This document shows, in pieces, positions 15,850 through 23,869 of a stretch of 64,000 bases of DNA. Location of the stretch: NCBI RefSeq assembly GCF_000949475.1, contig NZ_JRHC01000004.1:124001-188000 (forward strand), given 5' to 3'. The notes beneath the pieces are model-generated. The model saw nothing but the letters and a program-made list of their open reading frames with translations, did not search any database and had not been told where the DNA came from. Positions within the stretch are counted from its first letter, which is position 1. Every line of letters begins with the position of its first letter. The translations under genes and the position numbers were made by a program. The stretch is from Draconibacterium sediminis. Its GTDB lineage: Bacteria; Bacteroidota; Bacteroidia; Bacteroidales; Prolixibacteraceae.

Positions 15850-18297
15850 ATGAGACATTTAATTATTACCGCCCTGGTATTAGTTGGCGCTTTTTGTGCC
15901 AGGGCCGAGCAATCCGATCAGGAAAGGATCACAAAGATCAATGCCCCGATCAATATTGCTTCTGAAGACAGTAAAAAATCATTTATCGCACCCCATGAAA
16001 CAAACTTAAAATCCGGATCGGTATTAAATTCCGATTTCCAGGTGGAGTTTGTGAACTTTCCTGAAAATGCAAAACCTGCATTTTTATATGCTGTATCTAT
16101 TTACGAAAACCTTATTTCGTCGCCCATACCGATTAAAGTGCGTGCAACGTGGAAAGGGGTCGGAACCAACGTATTGGCAAGTAGTGCTCCAAGTAGTATG
16201 TACCGCAACTTTAAAGGTGCACGACTGAGTAATGTGTATTACCCGGTGGCACTGGCTGAAAAACTTGCCGAAAAGGAATTGAACGGAACGGAAGCTGATA
16301 TCGAGTGTGCGTTTAACAGTTCAATTAACTGGTATTTTGGTATCAATGGCGATTGCCCGTCAAACGAGTACGATTTTGTAACCGTTGTGTTGCATGAGTT
16401 GGTACATGGTTTGGGATTTGTTGGTTTTTTCGATGTAGAAAACAACCAGGGAATTATTGATAACAGCGCGGATGCTCCAAGTATTTACGATGTTTATGTT
16501 TATAATCAGCTAAACCAGCAAATTGCCGATGCGAATCTTTTTTCTCGTCCGTCGGCTACACTTGCAGAGCAATTACTTTCGAATAATCTTGTATTGAAAA
16601 ATCAGAGTAATACTGAATCTGTAAAAGTATATGCTCCGCAAAGCTGGAACATTGGAACCAGTATTTACCATTACCCCGAAAATGAATTTAGCCAGGGAGA
16701 TGCCAACGCGCTGATGACTCCTTTTATTTACAGGGGAGAAGCCATTCATTATCCGGGTGATAAAACAATGGATATTCTGGCCCAAATGGGATGGAAGTCG
16801 GTTAGTTTTGACGGTTACGAGATTAAAGATTTTGAAGAGCCATGTGAAAAACTTCCGGTTTTTGTTGAGGTTGGAGGCGAAATGGATGTTGATCAATCAT
16901 CTGTAAAAATCAATTTCTCAACCGATAACTTCGCAACATCGCAAACGGTAAGTCTTACTTACAATAGTAATACAAATCAGTTTGAAGGTGACTTGCCGCT
17001 TAATAATGCACAAGGTAAAATATATTATTACTACGAAGCAAAAACTACAGGCAATGTAGCGTACAGTTACCCGGAACGTGCACCGGAGCAAAAGCTTAGT
17101 TTCCGCATAGGGGAAGATTATTATCCTCCGGTTTTGCAACATAACCCTGAGAAACTGGTAAACGCCGATAGTCCGGTAATGAACTTTGCAGCCGTTGCAA
17201 GCGATAATGTTGGAGTAAACCGAGTTGAGGTTCAATACCGTATTAACGGACAAGATCAGGAGCCTTTCATCTTGTCAAAAGCCGGGGCAGATAATTACGC
17301 CGGTAAACTTGAATTTCCAACACAATTATTTAGCGACGATGTGGTTGAGTACCGTATTATAGCTATCGACAATACCTCGCGCGAGAACCAGCGCCGTATG
17401 CCAGCCAGTGGTTATTATAACGTTTCAGTATTTGAAACTAAAGAAGCTTTAGCCGGTTACTTTAATAATTTTGATTCGCCAAATACCGATTTCGAAATTT
17501 CTGATTTTGAAGTAACCTTACCGGCCGGTTTCTCAAGCGGAAACCTGCACACCATAAATCCATATCCTGAATCGCAGGCTGATAACCAAAAATATAACCT
17601 GCTCGCCCAGTTAAAATATCCGATTGTTCTTGAAGAAAATGGTCTAATGAGTTTTGATGAGGTAGTATTAGTAGAACCGGGCGTAGAAGGAACAGTTTAT
17701 ACTGAAGATCAGTTTTGGGATTTTGTAATTGTTGAGGCCAGTAAAAACAATGGAAAAAGCTGGTTACCAATTACCGATGGTTACGACTCGAGTGTTGATG
17801 ATCTTTGGAGTTCGCAATTTACAGGTTCGTTAAAAAGTGCGGTGTCGCAGGCAGCCGGAGCAGAAAACATGTTCCTGAAGCAAACGATAAACCTAACCGA
17901 CAACACCGGTTTTGAAGCAGGCGACACCGTAATTTTTCGCTTTCGTTTAGCATCAGATAAGGCCACTACCGGATGGGGATGGGCAATCGATAATTTGTCA
18001 ATACAGCAAGTTACCACCGATGTTAACGAAGAGCTGGCTGCCAACGAGGTAAGCATTTATCCAAATCCGTTTAAAAGCAGCATTTATATCGATGGATTCC
18101 GTTCAGAGACGGCAGACGATGTTGAAGTAACTATTACCGACTTATACGGAAAAACAGTGCATCGCGAAACACTTTACAATGCAGCGTATTCCGGCAAGAT
18201 AAAAATCGATCTTCCTAATGTGGCTCCCGGAGTATACATGGCAAGTATATCAGATAATTATTTAAATACAATTACTCAAAAAATCATAAAAAATTAG
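15850..18297 (+). CDS. T9SS-exported putative zinc metalloprotease
   Basis: An 815-aa secreted protein. After a signal peptide (MRHLIITALVLVGAFCARA) comes a protease-like domain (about 60-320) with the zinc motif HELVHGLGF, giving His182, Glu183 and His186. Middle parts (about 330-530) look like Ig/fibronectin-type modules (VEVQYRINGQDQEPF). A segment of about 530-710 contains FDEVVLVEPG and GWGWAIDNLSIQ. The C-terminus (VSIYPNPFKSSIYIDGF to ITQKIIKN) is a T9SS sorting tail, so the protein crosses the outer membrane. The residue where metzincins carry their third histidine is Gly here, so the third zinc ligand is unclear. A paralogue follows at 18568. Proteolysis itself is inferred. Confidence 0.85.
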   Translation: MRHLIITALVLVGAFCARAEQSDQERITKINAPINIASEDSKKSFIAPHETNLKSGSVLNSDFQVEFVNFPENAKPAFLYAVSIYENLISSPIPIKVRATWKGVGTNVLASSAPSSMYRNFKGARLSNVYYPVALAEKLAEKELNGTEADIECAFNSSINWYFGINGDCPSNEYDFVTVVLHELVHGLGFVGFFDVENNQGIIDNSADAPSIYDVYVYNQLNQQIADANLFSRPSATLAEQLLSNNLVLKNQSNTESVKVYAPQSWNIGTSIYHYPENEFSQGDANALMTPFIYRGEAIHYPGDKTMDILAQMGWKSVSFDGYEIKDFEEPCEKLPVFVEVGGEMDVDQSSVKINFSTDNFATSQTVSLTYNSNTNQFEGDLPLNNAQGKIYYYYEAKTTGNVAYSYPERAPEQKLSFRIGEDYYPPVLQHNPEKLVNADSPVMNFAAVASDNVGVNRVEVQYRINGQDQEPFILSKAGADNYAGKLEFPTQLFSDDVVEYRIIAIDNTSRENQRRMPASGYYNVSVFETKEALAGYFNNFDSPNTDFEISDFEVTLPAGFSSGNLHTINPYPESQADNQKYNLLAQLKYPIVLEENGLMSFDEVVLVEPGVEGTVYTEDQFWDFVIVEASKNNGKSWLPITDGYDSSVDDLWSSQFTGSLKSAVSQAAGAENMFLKQTINLTDNTGFEAGDTVIFRFRLASDKATTGWGWAIDNLSIQQVTTDVNEELAANEVSIYPNPFKSSIYIDGFRSETADDVEVTITDLYGKTVHRETLYNAAYSGKIKIDLPNVAPGVYMASISDNYLNTITQKIIKN

Positions 18298-18301
18298 AAC
18301 T

Positions 18302-18415
18302 ATGGAAACTTTATTAATGATTGCTTTTATAGCAGCATTCGCAGGCTTAGTAACATCTTTAGTGGTGTTGTACAAATTACTAACTGAGAAAAAAGCGCAA
18401 AGGTTAGAATATTAG
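18302..18415 (+). CDS. 37-aa single-pass membrane peptide
   Basis: A small frame starting 5 bases after the metalloprotease stop: METLLMIAFIAAFAGLVTSL, then VVLYKLLTEKKAQRLEY. It has one hydrophobic segment of about 22 residues and a short, basic cytoplasmic tail, the usual design of bacterial membrane micropeptides. It is followed after 29 bases by a strong terminator, so it lies within the metalloprotease transcript. No homologue is recognised. Its position, clean start and stop, and hydrophobic composition support a real gene, but chance cannot be excluded at this length. Confidence 0.6.
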   Translation: METLLMIAFIAAFAGLVTSLVVLYKLLTEKKAQRLEY

Positions 18416-18444
18416 ATGATTGGTATTACGACCTTAAATTAGGT

Positions 18445-18476
18445 AATGCCGGAATGAAAATTCCGGCATTTTTTTT
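18445..18476 (+). terminator. Intrinsic terminator after the metalloprotease/micropeptide unit
   Basis: AATGCCGGAAT (18445-18455) pairs with ATTCCGGCATT (18460-18470), an 11-bp stem with a GAAA loop, followed by a T-run to 18476. Confidence 0.93.
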
Positions 18477-18567
18477 GCTTCTTATCCAACTTATATGAAC
18501 TTTTTGTTGTCCATGTTCTTTTAAATGTGAAAATTTACTGCCCTAAAAATGTTATTAAAAGAGTAAA

Positions 18568-21072
18568 ATGAGCAAGTATTATACATTGTTAAGTTTGTTG
18601 ATTCTTGTAGCGCTATCCTCAGGTGCACAAATGAAGAGTTACAATCAAAGCATAAAAGTTCCACCTCCGGTTTGTTACGGTTCCGGCGAAGTTGAAAGGG
18701 CTCGGATTGGGCCGCCTGTGGAATTTCTTCTGAAATCAGCCGGAGCAGCAAAAGCAGAAATAATTGTCGACTATAATGGTTTTACACCCGAAGCACAGGT
18801 GGCGTTCGCCTATGCTGTTAGCATTTGGGAAACGATTATTGAATCGGATATGCCCATACGGATGCAAGCCAACTGGGAGAACAATTTGGGAACGAATGTT
18901 CTGGGTAGTTGCGGTCCTGAGACCTATTACAAGGACTTTAAAGATGCTCCTTTTAAAGGTCGGTATTACCCGGTTGCCATAGCCGAAAAAATAGCCAAAA
19001 GAGAGATGAACGGAGAGAGCCGTTACGATATGATCGCCAATTTTAACAGCAACGTTGATTGGTACTACGGTACTGATATGAATTGCCCGGATACTCTCTA
19101 CGATCTGGTTACTGTTGTAATGCACGAAATTGGTCACGGGCTTGGTTTCACCGGCTTCTTTTTCGTCGATGATGCGGAGTCGCAAGGGGCCTATGGTTAT
19201 TACGAATTTGGTGATGCCACTTCTTTTGATTTGCTGGTAGAGCAAGGTGCTGCAGATGGCGAACAACTTGTAGATACATCATTTTTTGAGAATAAAAGTG
19301 CCGAACTTTTGAGTGCGCTACAATCAAGAAATCTGTATGCAAATAGTCCGATTGCAATGGAGCGTAACAGGGGAAATAAGCCCAGGCTTTATGCTCCCGA
19401 ATTTTTCGATGATGGTTCAAGTGTATATCACCTTAATGATAACACTTATCCGAATGGAAATGACAATTCATTGATGACTCATGCGATTGGCATGGCAGAA
19501 GCCATTCATGATCCGGGGCCACTTACTCGTGGAATAATGGACGATATTGGCTGGCGAAATATCTTTATTCGTTTCGATCAGGTAAAAGATATTGAGGAGA
19601 TAAAACCACTGGTTTTCAGCGGGTGGTTTGAAAGTGATTACGGTGTAAAAGCCGCCACGCCGAAACTCATTTATTCATTAGACGAATTTGTAAGCCATTC
19701 CGACACTCTTGAATTAATTGATATGGAAGGCGACGGAACGTACTCTGTAACTTATACTCCCGAAGCCGGTACCGATAAAATTTCTTATTATATTGAAGTT
19801 CAGGATACCATGAATCGTATGAGAACCGATCCTGCATTGGCGCCAACTGAATTCTATACTATTCATGTTGGTCCCGATACCGAAAAACCAGTTATTGCTC
19901 ATGATGAAATTGATTATTTCCTCTTAATAAATGAAGAGCAGCAACTATCCGCGAATATCAGCGACAATCTTGGTGTTGATACTGCGTACGTTCAATATTC
20001 TATCAATGGAGAAGCACAGGAACCCTTTGCATTAAAACGAGATTTTGATGATCGGTATATTGGCAATTTCCCATTCGATCTGAACACTCTGAAAGACGGA
20101 GATGAAATTACCTATGCAATATATGCTGTTGACGGAGCAAGCAGCCCGAATAGTGCAAGATTACCCGAAATACAAAAGATATCTTTCTCATTTAAAGTTG
20201 AAGAAATATTTGAGCCGGTTAGCTATTACAGTAATAACTTTAATCAGGAGACCCCTGATTTTGTAATTTCTGACTTTGATATTTATACGGCCGAGTTTTT
20301 TAACGATGGGGCGTTGCATAGTGTACATCCATATCCGGCTCCAAATAAAGATAACGAAGACCTGGAATTTTCTACTTTTCTGAAAAGGCCTGTGGTGTTA
20401 AAAGAAGGAGGGATCATGACTTTTGATGAAGTTGTTCTTATAGAACCCGGAGCGCAGCTATCGACTTATGGTGATAGCGATTTTTTCGACTATGTTATTG
20501 TTGAAGGAAGCAAAGATTTAGGTCGTACGTGGTATCCGCTGGCCGACGGTTATGATTCTTCATCCCAAAATACATGGCTAACCAACTATAATAGTGGAAT
20601 CCCAACTGGCGAACAGGATTCAGAAACCTTGGGAAAGGCTGAATGGTTTGTAACCCGTTCGATTACGCTAACCGATAACGATTATTGTGCGGCCGGTGAT
20701 ACTATTCTTATTCGTTTCCGGTTGTATTCCGACCCTTTCGCAGCAGGCTGGGGATGGGCAATCGATAATTTGGAGATTCAACGACCCGTGTCGGCCAATA
20801 TTACTTTGTTATCGCCGGGAGAGATTCTCGTTTATCCAAACCCGTTTACCGATAATGTTACGGTAAAAATTTCAGCTGTTCAACAGGAGTCGCAAATTCA
20901 AATCGATGTTTATAACGCTGTGGGGCAAAAAATATATGTTACACAAGAGCAGGGAGTAATTGGCACCTATTCGCATGAAATTAATCTCTCGCGATACGGA
21001 AATGGAATGTTCCTCGTAAAAGTGAGCCAAAACGGGCAAACAGTGCTGACTAAAAAGTTAATTAAAAACTAA
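18568..21072 (+). CDS. T9SS-exported putative zinc metalloprotease, paralogue of the preceding gene
   Basis: An 834-aa secreted protein with signal MSKYYTLLSLLILVALSSGAQ, zinc motif HEIGHGLGF (His186, Glu187, His190) and a C-terminal T9SS sorting tail (ILVYPNPFTDNVTVKIS to TVLTKKLIKN). Domain order matches the gene at 15850, and many segments are shared (MNCPDTLYDLVTVVMHE, AEAIHDPG, VQYSINGEAQEPF, FDEVVLIEPGAQ, AAGWGWAIDNLEIQ). It is therefore a tandem duplication that has diverged throughout. It has its own transcription unit: a strong terminator precedes it and a hairpin follows at 21077. The leader is short (about 90 bases) and has none of the ACAAACCC hairpins found in front of the first copy. 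Confidence 0.85.
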   Translation: MSKYYTLLSLLILVALSSGAQMKSYNQSIKVPPPVCYGSGEVERARIGPPVEFLLKSAGAAKAEIIVDYNGFTPEAQVAFAYAVSIWETIIESDMPIRMQANWENNLGTNVLGSCGPETYYKDFKDAPFKGRYYPVAIAEKIAKREMNGESRYDMIANFNSNVDWYYGTDMNCPDTLYDLVTVVMHEIGHGLGFTGFFFVDDAESQGAYGYYEFGDATSFDLLVEQGAADGEQLVDTSFFENKSAELLSALQSRNLYANSPIAMERNRGNKPRLYAPEFFDDGSSVYHLNDNTYPNGNDNSLMTHAIGMAEAIHDPGPLTRGIMDDIGWRNIFIRFDQVKDIEEIKPLVFSGWFESDYGVKAATPKLIYSLDEFVSHSDTLELIDMEGDGTYSVTYTPEAGTDKISYYIEVQDTMNRMRTDPALAPTEFYTIHVGPDTEKPVIAHDEIDYFLLINEEQQLSANISDNLGVDTAYVQYSINGEAQEPFALKRDFDDRYIGNFPFDLNTLKDGDEITYAIYAVDGASSPNSARLPEIQKISFSFKVEEIFEPVSYYSNNFNQETPDFVISDFDIYTAEFFNDGALHSVHPYPAPNKDNEDLEFSTFLKRPVVLKEGGIMTFDEVVLIEPGAQLSTYGDSDFFDYVIVEGSKDLGRTWYPLADGYDSSSQNTWLTNYNSGIPTGEQDSETLGKAEWFVTRSITLTDNDYCAAGDTILIRFRLYSDPFAAGWGWAIDNLEIQRPVSANITLLSPGEILVYPNPFTDNVTVKISAVQQESQIQIDVYNAVGQKIYVTQEQGVIGTYSHEINLSRYGNGMFLVKVSQNGQTVLTKKLIKN

Positions 21073-21076
21073 ATTT

Positions 21077-21098
21077 CGAATTTTAGCTTTAAAATTCG
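21077..21098 (+). terminator. Hairpin directly after the second metalloprotease gene
   Basis: CGAATTTT (21077-21084) pairs with AAAATTCG (21091-21098) around AGCTTT, starting 5 bases after the stop codon. There is no T-run after it, so it is at best a weak terminator or a 3'-end stabiliser. Confidence 0.45.
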
Positions 21099-21140
21099 GA
21101 GTAAAAACATGATAAAAATTTCATTTCAAAAATATATCTC

Positions 21141-21148
21141 TATATTTG
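21141..21148 (+). promoter_or_regulatory. -7 box for the aromatic leader-tyrA transcript
   Basis: TATATTTG matches TAnnTTTG perfectly. Transcription should begin near 21154, about 13 bases before the leader-peptide ATG at 21167. The -33 region (about 21117-21121) is AT-rich without a clean TTTG. Confidence 0.6.
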
Positions 21149-21166
21149 TTGACAGAAATTAAAGAA

Positions 21167-21241
21167 ATGACAACAAAATTTAACAATAACTATTTCTACT
21201 TTTATTTTTATTATGGTTCTGAAAACGGGGTCAGGAAGTAG
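21167..21241 (+). CDS. Tyr/Phe-rich leader peptide of the tyrA operon
   Basis: A 24-codon frame reading MTTKFNNNYFYFYFYY followed by GSENGVRK and a TAG stop. Residues 9-16 are YFYFYFYY, five Tyr and three Phe in a row (codons 21191-21214). This is the hallmark of a transcription-attenuation leader that measures charged tRNA-Tyr and tRNA-Phe. It sits between a -7 box (21141) and a terminator (21272), and the next genes are tyrA and DAHP synthase/chorismate mutase, whose pathway makes exactly these amino acids. No homologue was searched. The idea that the peptide is translated only to regulate is inference from the design known in enterobacterial pheL, trpL and hisL. Confidence 0.85.
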   Translation: MTTKFNNNYFYFYFYYGSENGVRK

Positions 21242-21271
21242 GGTATTGTCTAAATTAAAGATATTTTACAG

Positions 21272-21305
21272 AAAGGTCTCGAAAAAATTCGGGACCTTTT
21301 TTTTT
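21272..21305 (+). terminator. Attenuator terminator in the tyrA leader
   Basis: AAAGGTCTCGAA (21272-21283) pairs with TTCGGGACCTTT (21288-21299), a 12-bp stem with one T-G pair and an AAAA loop, followed by T-run to 21305. It lies 30 bases after the leader-peptide stop and 36 bases before the tyrA start. A possible competing helix is TTCTGAAAA (21217-21225) with TTTTACAGAA (21264-21273, one bulged A). It overlaps only the base of the terminator stem, so the antiterminator remains uncertain. Confidence 0.85.
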
Positions 21306-21340
21306 GGATAAAAATGAAATAAACAAAACTGAATATACAA

Positions 21341-22237
21341 ATGAAAACAACAGTAATAGGACTTGGATTAATTGGTGGATCAATTGCCCGCGATTTGCGA
21401 AAATCGGGTTTTGCCACCGAATTAATCGGGGTTGATGCCAGTGAAGAAAATGCTGCCAAGGCTCTGGAAATAGGGCTGGTTGACCGTATTGAAACACTGG
21501 AAAACGGGGTGAGAGATACCGACCTGGTTATTATTGCCATTCCGGTAAACAAGGAACTTGAGGTTTTGCCACAGGTGTTGGATACCATTAGCAGCGGAAC
21601 AACAGTAGCCGATATGGGATCGACAAAAAAAGTGATTGTTGATTTGGTGGCGAACCACAAAAGAAGAAAAAACTTTGTGCCGGGGCACCCCATGTCGGGA
21701 ACGGAAGACTCAGGCCCAACAGCGGCTTTGGAAGGATTGTTTAAAGGCAAAATTGCCATTCTGTGCGACCAGGAAGATTCAGGCCCGCAGCATGTGGCTT
21801 TAATTGAGAAGATGTTTCAGGTGCTGGGAATGGATATTGCTTATATGACATCGGATGAACAGGACCACAGCACCGCTTTTGTGTCGCATTTGCCGCACGC
21901 TGCTGCTTATGCGCTGGCCAATGCGGTTCAGGCAAAGGAGGATCGTAAAATTATTTTCGATTTGGCAAGTGGAGGTTTTCGTTCAACGGTTCGTTTGGCA
22001 AAGAGTTCGGCTACGATGTGGCACCCGATTTTTCAACAAAATCGTCAATACGTTGTTGAATCGCTGAACGTGTACATCAAACATCTTATTGAATTCCGCG
22101 ATTGTATGAAAAACAAGGAGGATGATAAAATGCTCGATCTGATTAACAATGCAAATAAAATCCGTGGAATTCTTGAAGGGAAGAATCCACATTTTCTGAA
22201 GAATGAAGAGAAATTGACAAAACTTTATACGAAATAA
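21341..22237 (+). CDS. tyrA: Prephenate dehydrogenase
   Basis: A 298-aa NAD(P)-dependent enzyme that converts prephenate to 4-hydroxyphenylpyruvate in tyrosine synthesis. The Rossmann motif is GLGLIGGSIA at the N-terminus. DLVIIAIPV and ADMGSTK follow, then the substrate-site block GHPMSGTEDSGP, with the HPMSG signature, and the DEQDHSTAFVSHLPH segment containing the catalytic His. No ACT domain is fused at the C-terminus, so allosteric control may be limited. The preceding leader region suggests control by attenuation instead. The next gene begins 2 bases after the stop, so the two are translationally close-coupled. Confidence 0.94.
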   Translation: MKTTVIGLGLIGGSIARDLRKSGFATELIGVDASEENAAKALEIGLVDRIETLENGVRDTDLVIIAIPVNKELEVLPQVLDTISSGTTVADMGSTKKVIVDLVANHKRRKNFVPGHPMSGTEDSGPTAALEGLFKGKIAILCDQEDSGPQHVALIEKMFQVLGMDIAYMTSDEQDHSTAFVSHLPHAAAYALANAVQAKEDRKIIFDLASGGFRSTVRLAKSSATMWHPIFQQNRQYVVESLNVYIKHLIEFRDCMKNKEDDKMLDLINNANKIRGILEGKNPHFLKNEEKLTKLYTK

Positions 22238-22239
22238 TC

Positions 22240-23331
22240 ATGACTTTAAAATTAGACATTAATCCGATTAAAGCGTGGATGCCAAATATCGACAATCCAC
22301 TGCTGATTTCAGGGCCATGTAGCCTTGAAACGGAAGAACAAACCATGGAAACTGCCCGTTTGCTGGCTAAAGACAAACGCGTATTTGTTTTTCGTGGTGG
22401 GGTTTGGAAACCCAGAACACGCCCGGGATCTTTTGAGGGTGTTGGATCGATCGGTTTAAAATGGCTGCAGCAGGTAAAAGAAGAAACCGGTTTGCCGGTG
22501 GGAACTGAGGTGGCCAACGCACAACACACCGAAGAGGCTTTAAAAGCCGGACTTGATGTATTGTGGATTGGAGCACGTTCTACTGCCAGCCCATTTGTGG
22601 TGCAGGAAATTGCCGATGTGGTGAAAGGAACGGATACCGTGGTAATGATTAAAAACCCGGTGAATCCTGATGTGCAACTATGGATGGGAGCAGTTGAGCG
22701 AATCCACCAGGCAGGTATTAAAAACATCGTGGGAATCCACCGTGGTTTTACGCCATTCCGCGAAACAAAATACCGCAACTACCCCAACTGGAAAACCTTT
22801 ATTGAGTTAAAGCGATTGCTGCCGAATTTACCTGTAATCTGCGATCCGAGCCACATTGCCGGAACACGCGAATACCTTTTCGAAATTTCGCAGAAAGCTT
22901 TTGATATGGGAATGGAAGGATTGATGGTTGAATCACACCGCGATCCGTCGTGTGCTTTGAGTGATGCCGGTCAGCAACTTACTCCTGCCGATCTTGGGAA
23001 AATGCTTGATAAATTGGTGATTCGTTACGAGAATGCAAGCAATCCTGAATTCGACAATCAACTGGATGTGTTGCGTAACCGAATTGATGCAATTGATGCC
23101 GAGTTGTTGGAAACACTGGCTTCGCGTGTGCAGATTGTTAAACAAATTGGTGAGTATAAACGCGACAATAACGTTACAGCGCTGCAGATAAACCGCTGGA
23201 CTCAGTTGATGGAAAACCGCGTAAAGCTTGGACAAAGTATGGACATAAATGAAACCTTTGTGAAAATACTATTTCAGTTGATTCACGAAGATTCGGTACG
23301 TATGCAAACCGAAATTATGGACCAGGAATAA
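22240..23331 (+). CDS. Bifunctional DAHP synthase / chorismate mutase (type II)
   Basis: A 363-aa fusion catalysing the first shikimate-pathway step and the branch-point step chorismate to prephenate. Residues about 1-255 are a class-I-beta-like DAHP synthase (SGPCSLETEEQ, FRGGVWKPRTRPGSFEGVG, WIGARSTASPFVVQEIAD, MIKNPVNP, HRGFTPF, CDPSHIAGTREY, EGLMVESHRDP). Residues about 270-350 are an AroQ-type chorismate mutase (LDVLRNRIDAIDAELLETLASRVQIVKQIGEYKR). It lies directly after tyrA, so the operon makes prephenate and carries it towards tyrosine. An intrinsic terminator follows at 23354. The fusion is common in Bacteroidota. Confidence 0.94.
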   Translation: MTLKLDINPIKAWMPNIDNPLLISGPCSLETEEQTMETARLLAKDKRVFVFRGGVWKPRTRPGSFEGVGSIGLKWLQQVKEETGLPVGTEVANAQHTEEALKAGLDVLWIGARSTASPFVVQEIADVVKGTDTVVMIKNPVNPDVQLWMGAVERIHQAGIKNIVGIHRGFTPFRETKYRNYPNWKTFIELKRLLPNLPVICDPSHIAGTREYLFEISQKAFDMGMEGLMVESHRDPSCALSDAGQQLTPADLGKMLDKLVIRYENASNPEFDNQLDVLRNRIDAIDAELLETLASRVQIVKQIGEYKRDNNVTALQINRWTQLMENRVKLGQSMDINETFVKILFQLIHEDSVRMQTEIMDQE

Positions 23332-23353
23332 AATTCTATTGGAAAAATGATAG

Positions 23354-23384
23354 AAAGCCTCGGGAGATTTACCGGGGCTTTTTT
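23354..23384 (+). terminator. Intrinsic terminator of the tyrA operon
   Basis: AAAGCCTCGG (23354-23363) pairs with CCGGGGCTTT (23372-23381) with one T-G pair. The T-run to 23384 overlaps the stop codon of the convergent rnpA gene (23383-23385). Confidence 0.88.
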
Positions 23385-23808
23385 ATGCTTTTTTGTTTTC
23401 TGCTTCAGCACACGAACTGGCCAGCTTAGAAAGAGCCTTCTTCATGGCTTTTTCAACCTGCACAAACTTTGGCAGTTCCTTACCAATAAAAATGAAGAAA
23501 ACGGCCATTTGCTGCTCATCTGCAAGCGGCGGAAGCATTTGTTTGTTCAAACGATAAGCTTCCCGCATCAGGCGTTTAATGCGGTTTCGCTTAACAGCTC
23601 GTTTGAATATTTTTTTACTAACCGTAAATCCTGCCTGTACAGGAACGGGTTGAGGAAGTTCAGTTACCTTGTAAACGACTTTTATTGGAAACGCTAAAAA
23701 CGACTCGCCCTCAGCAAAAAGTTTATCGATAACCTTTTTGCTGCACAAACGCTCCACTTTTTTAAGTGTGTAGGATGTTGGCGATTCTATTTTTTCTTTT
23801 GCTTCCAT
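23383..23808 (-). CDS. rnpA: Ribonuclease P protein component
   Basis: A 141-aa basic protein that assists the RNase P RNA in maturing tRNA 5' ends. The family signature is KRAVKRNRIKRLMREAYRLNK, preceded by the FTVSKKIFKRA strand, and the N-terminal part has SYTLKKVERLCSKKVIDKLFAEG. The start is placed at MEAKEKIESP (23808). A start eight codons earlier (23832, MTYGLYFF) lies inside a hairpin and gives an unusual hydrophobic N-terminus, so it is less likely. The usual neighbour rpmH is absent; instead the gene follows hemD, an arrangement common in Bacteroidota. Confidence 0.92.
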   Translation of the reverse strand: MEAKEKIESPTSYTLKKVERLCSKKVIDKLFAEGESFLAFPIKVVYKVTELPQPVPVQAGFTVSKKIFKRAVKRNRIKRLMREAYRLNKQMLPPLADEQQMAVFFIFIGKELPKFVQVEKAMKKALSKLASSCAEAENKKA

Positions 23809-23816
23809 AAAAAAGT

Positions 23817-23848
23817 AAAGGCCATACGTCATATGACGGACGGCCTTT
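23817..23848 (-). terminator. Hairpin plus U-run immediately before the rnpA start
   Basis: AAAGGCC (23817-23823) pairs with GGCCTTT (23842-23848), and CGTC/GACG (23827-23830/23835-23838) pair inside, within the 12-bp palindrome CGTCATATGACG. Read leftwards, the stem is followed by ACTTTTTT and then at once by the rnpA ATG (23808). This looks like an intrinsic terminator for hemD transcripts, or a 5' stem-loop of the rnpA mRNA. Confidence 0.55.
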
Positions 23849-23856
23849 CAAAAGTA
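23849..23856 (-). promoter_or_regulatory. Possible -7 box for rnpA
   Basis: The minus strand reads TACTTTTG, a TAnnTTTG match located between the hemD stop and rnpA. Transcription would begin within the GGCC hairpin. No TTTG at -33 was seen. Confidence 0.4.
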
Positions 23857-23869
23857 TATATTTTTCTAT

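Noticed and set aside
21109-21163. 17-codon frame upstream of the Tyr/Phe leader
   Set aside because: It spans the predicted -7 box, so it would not be in the transcript, and it has no Tyr/Phe run.
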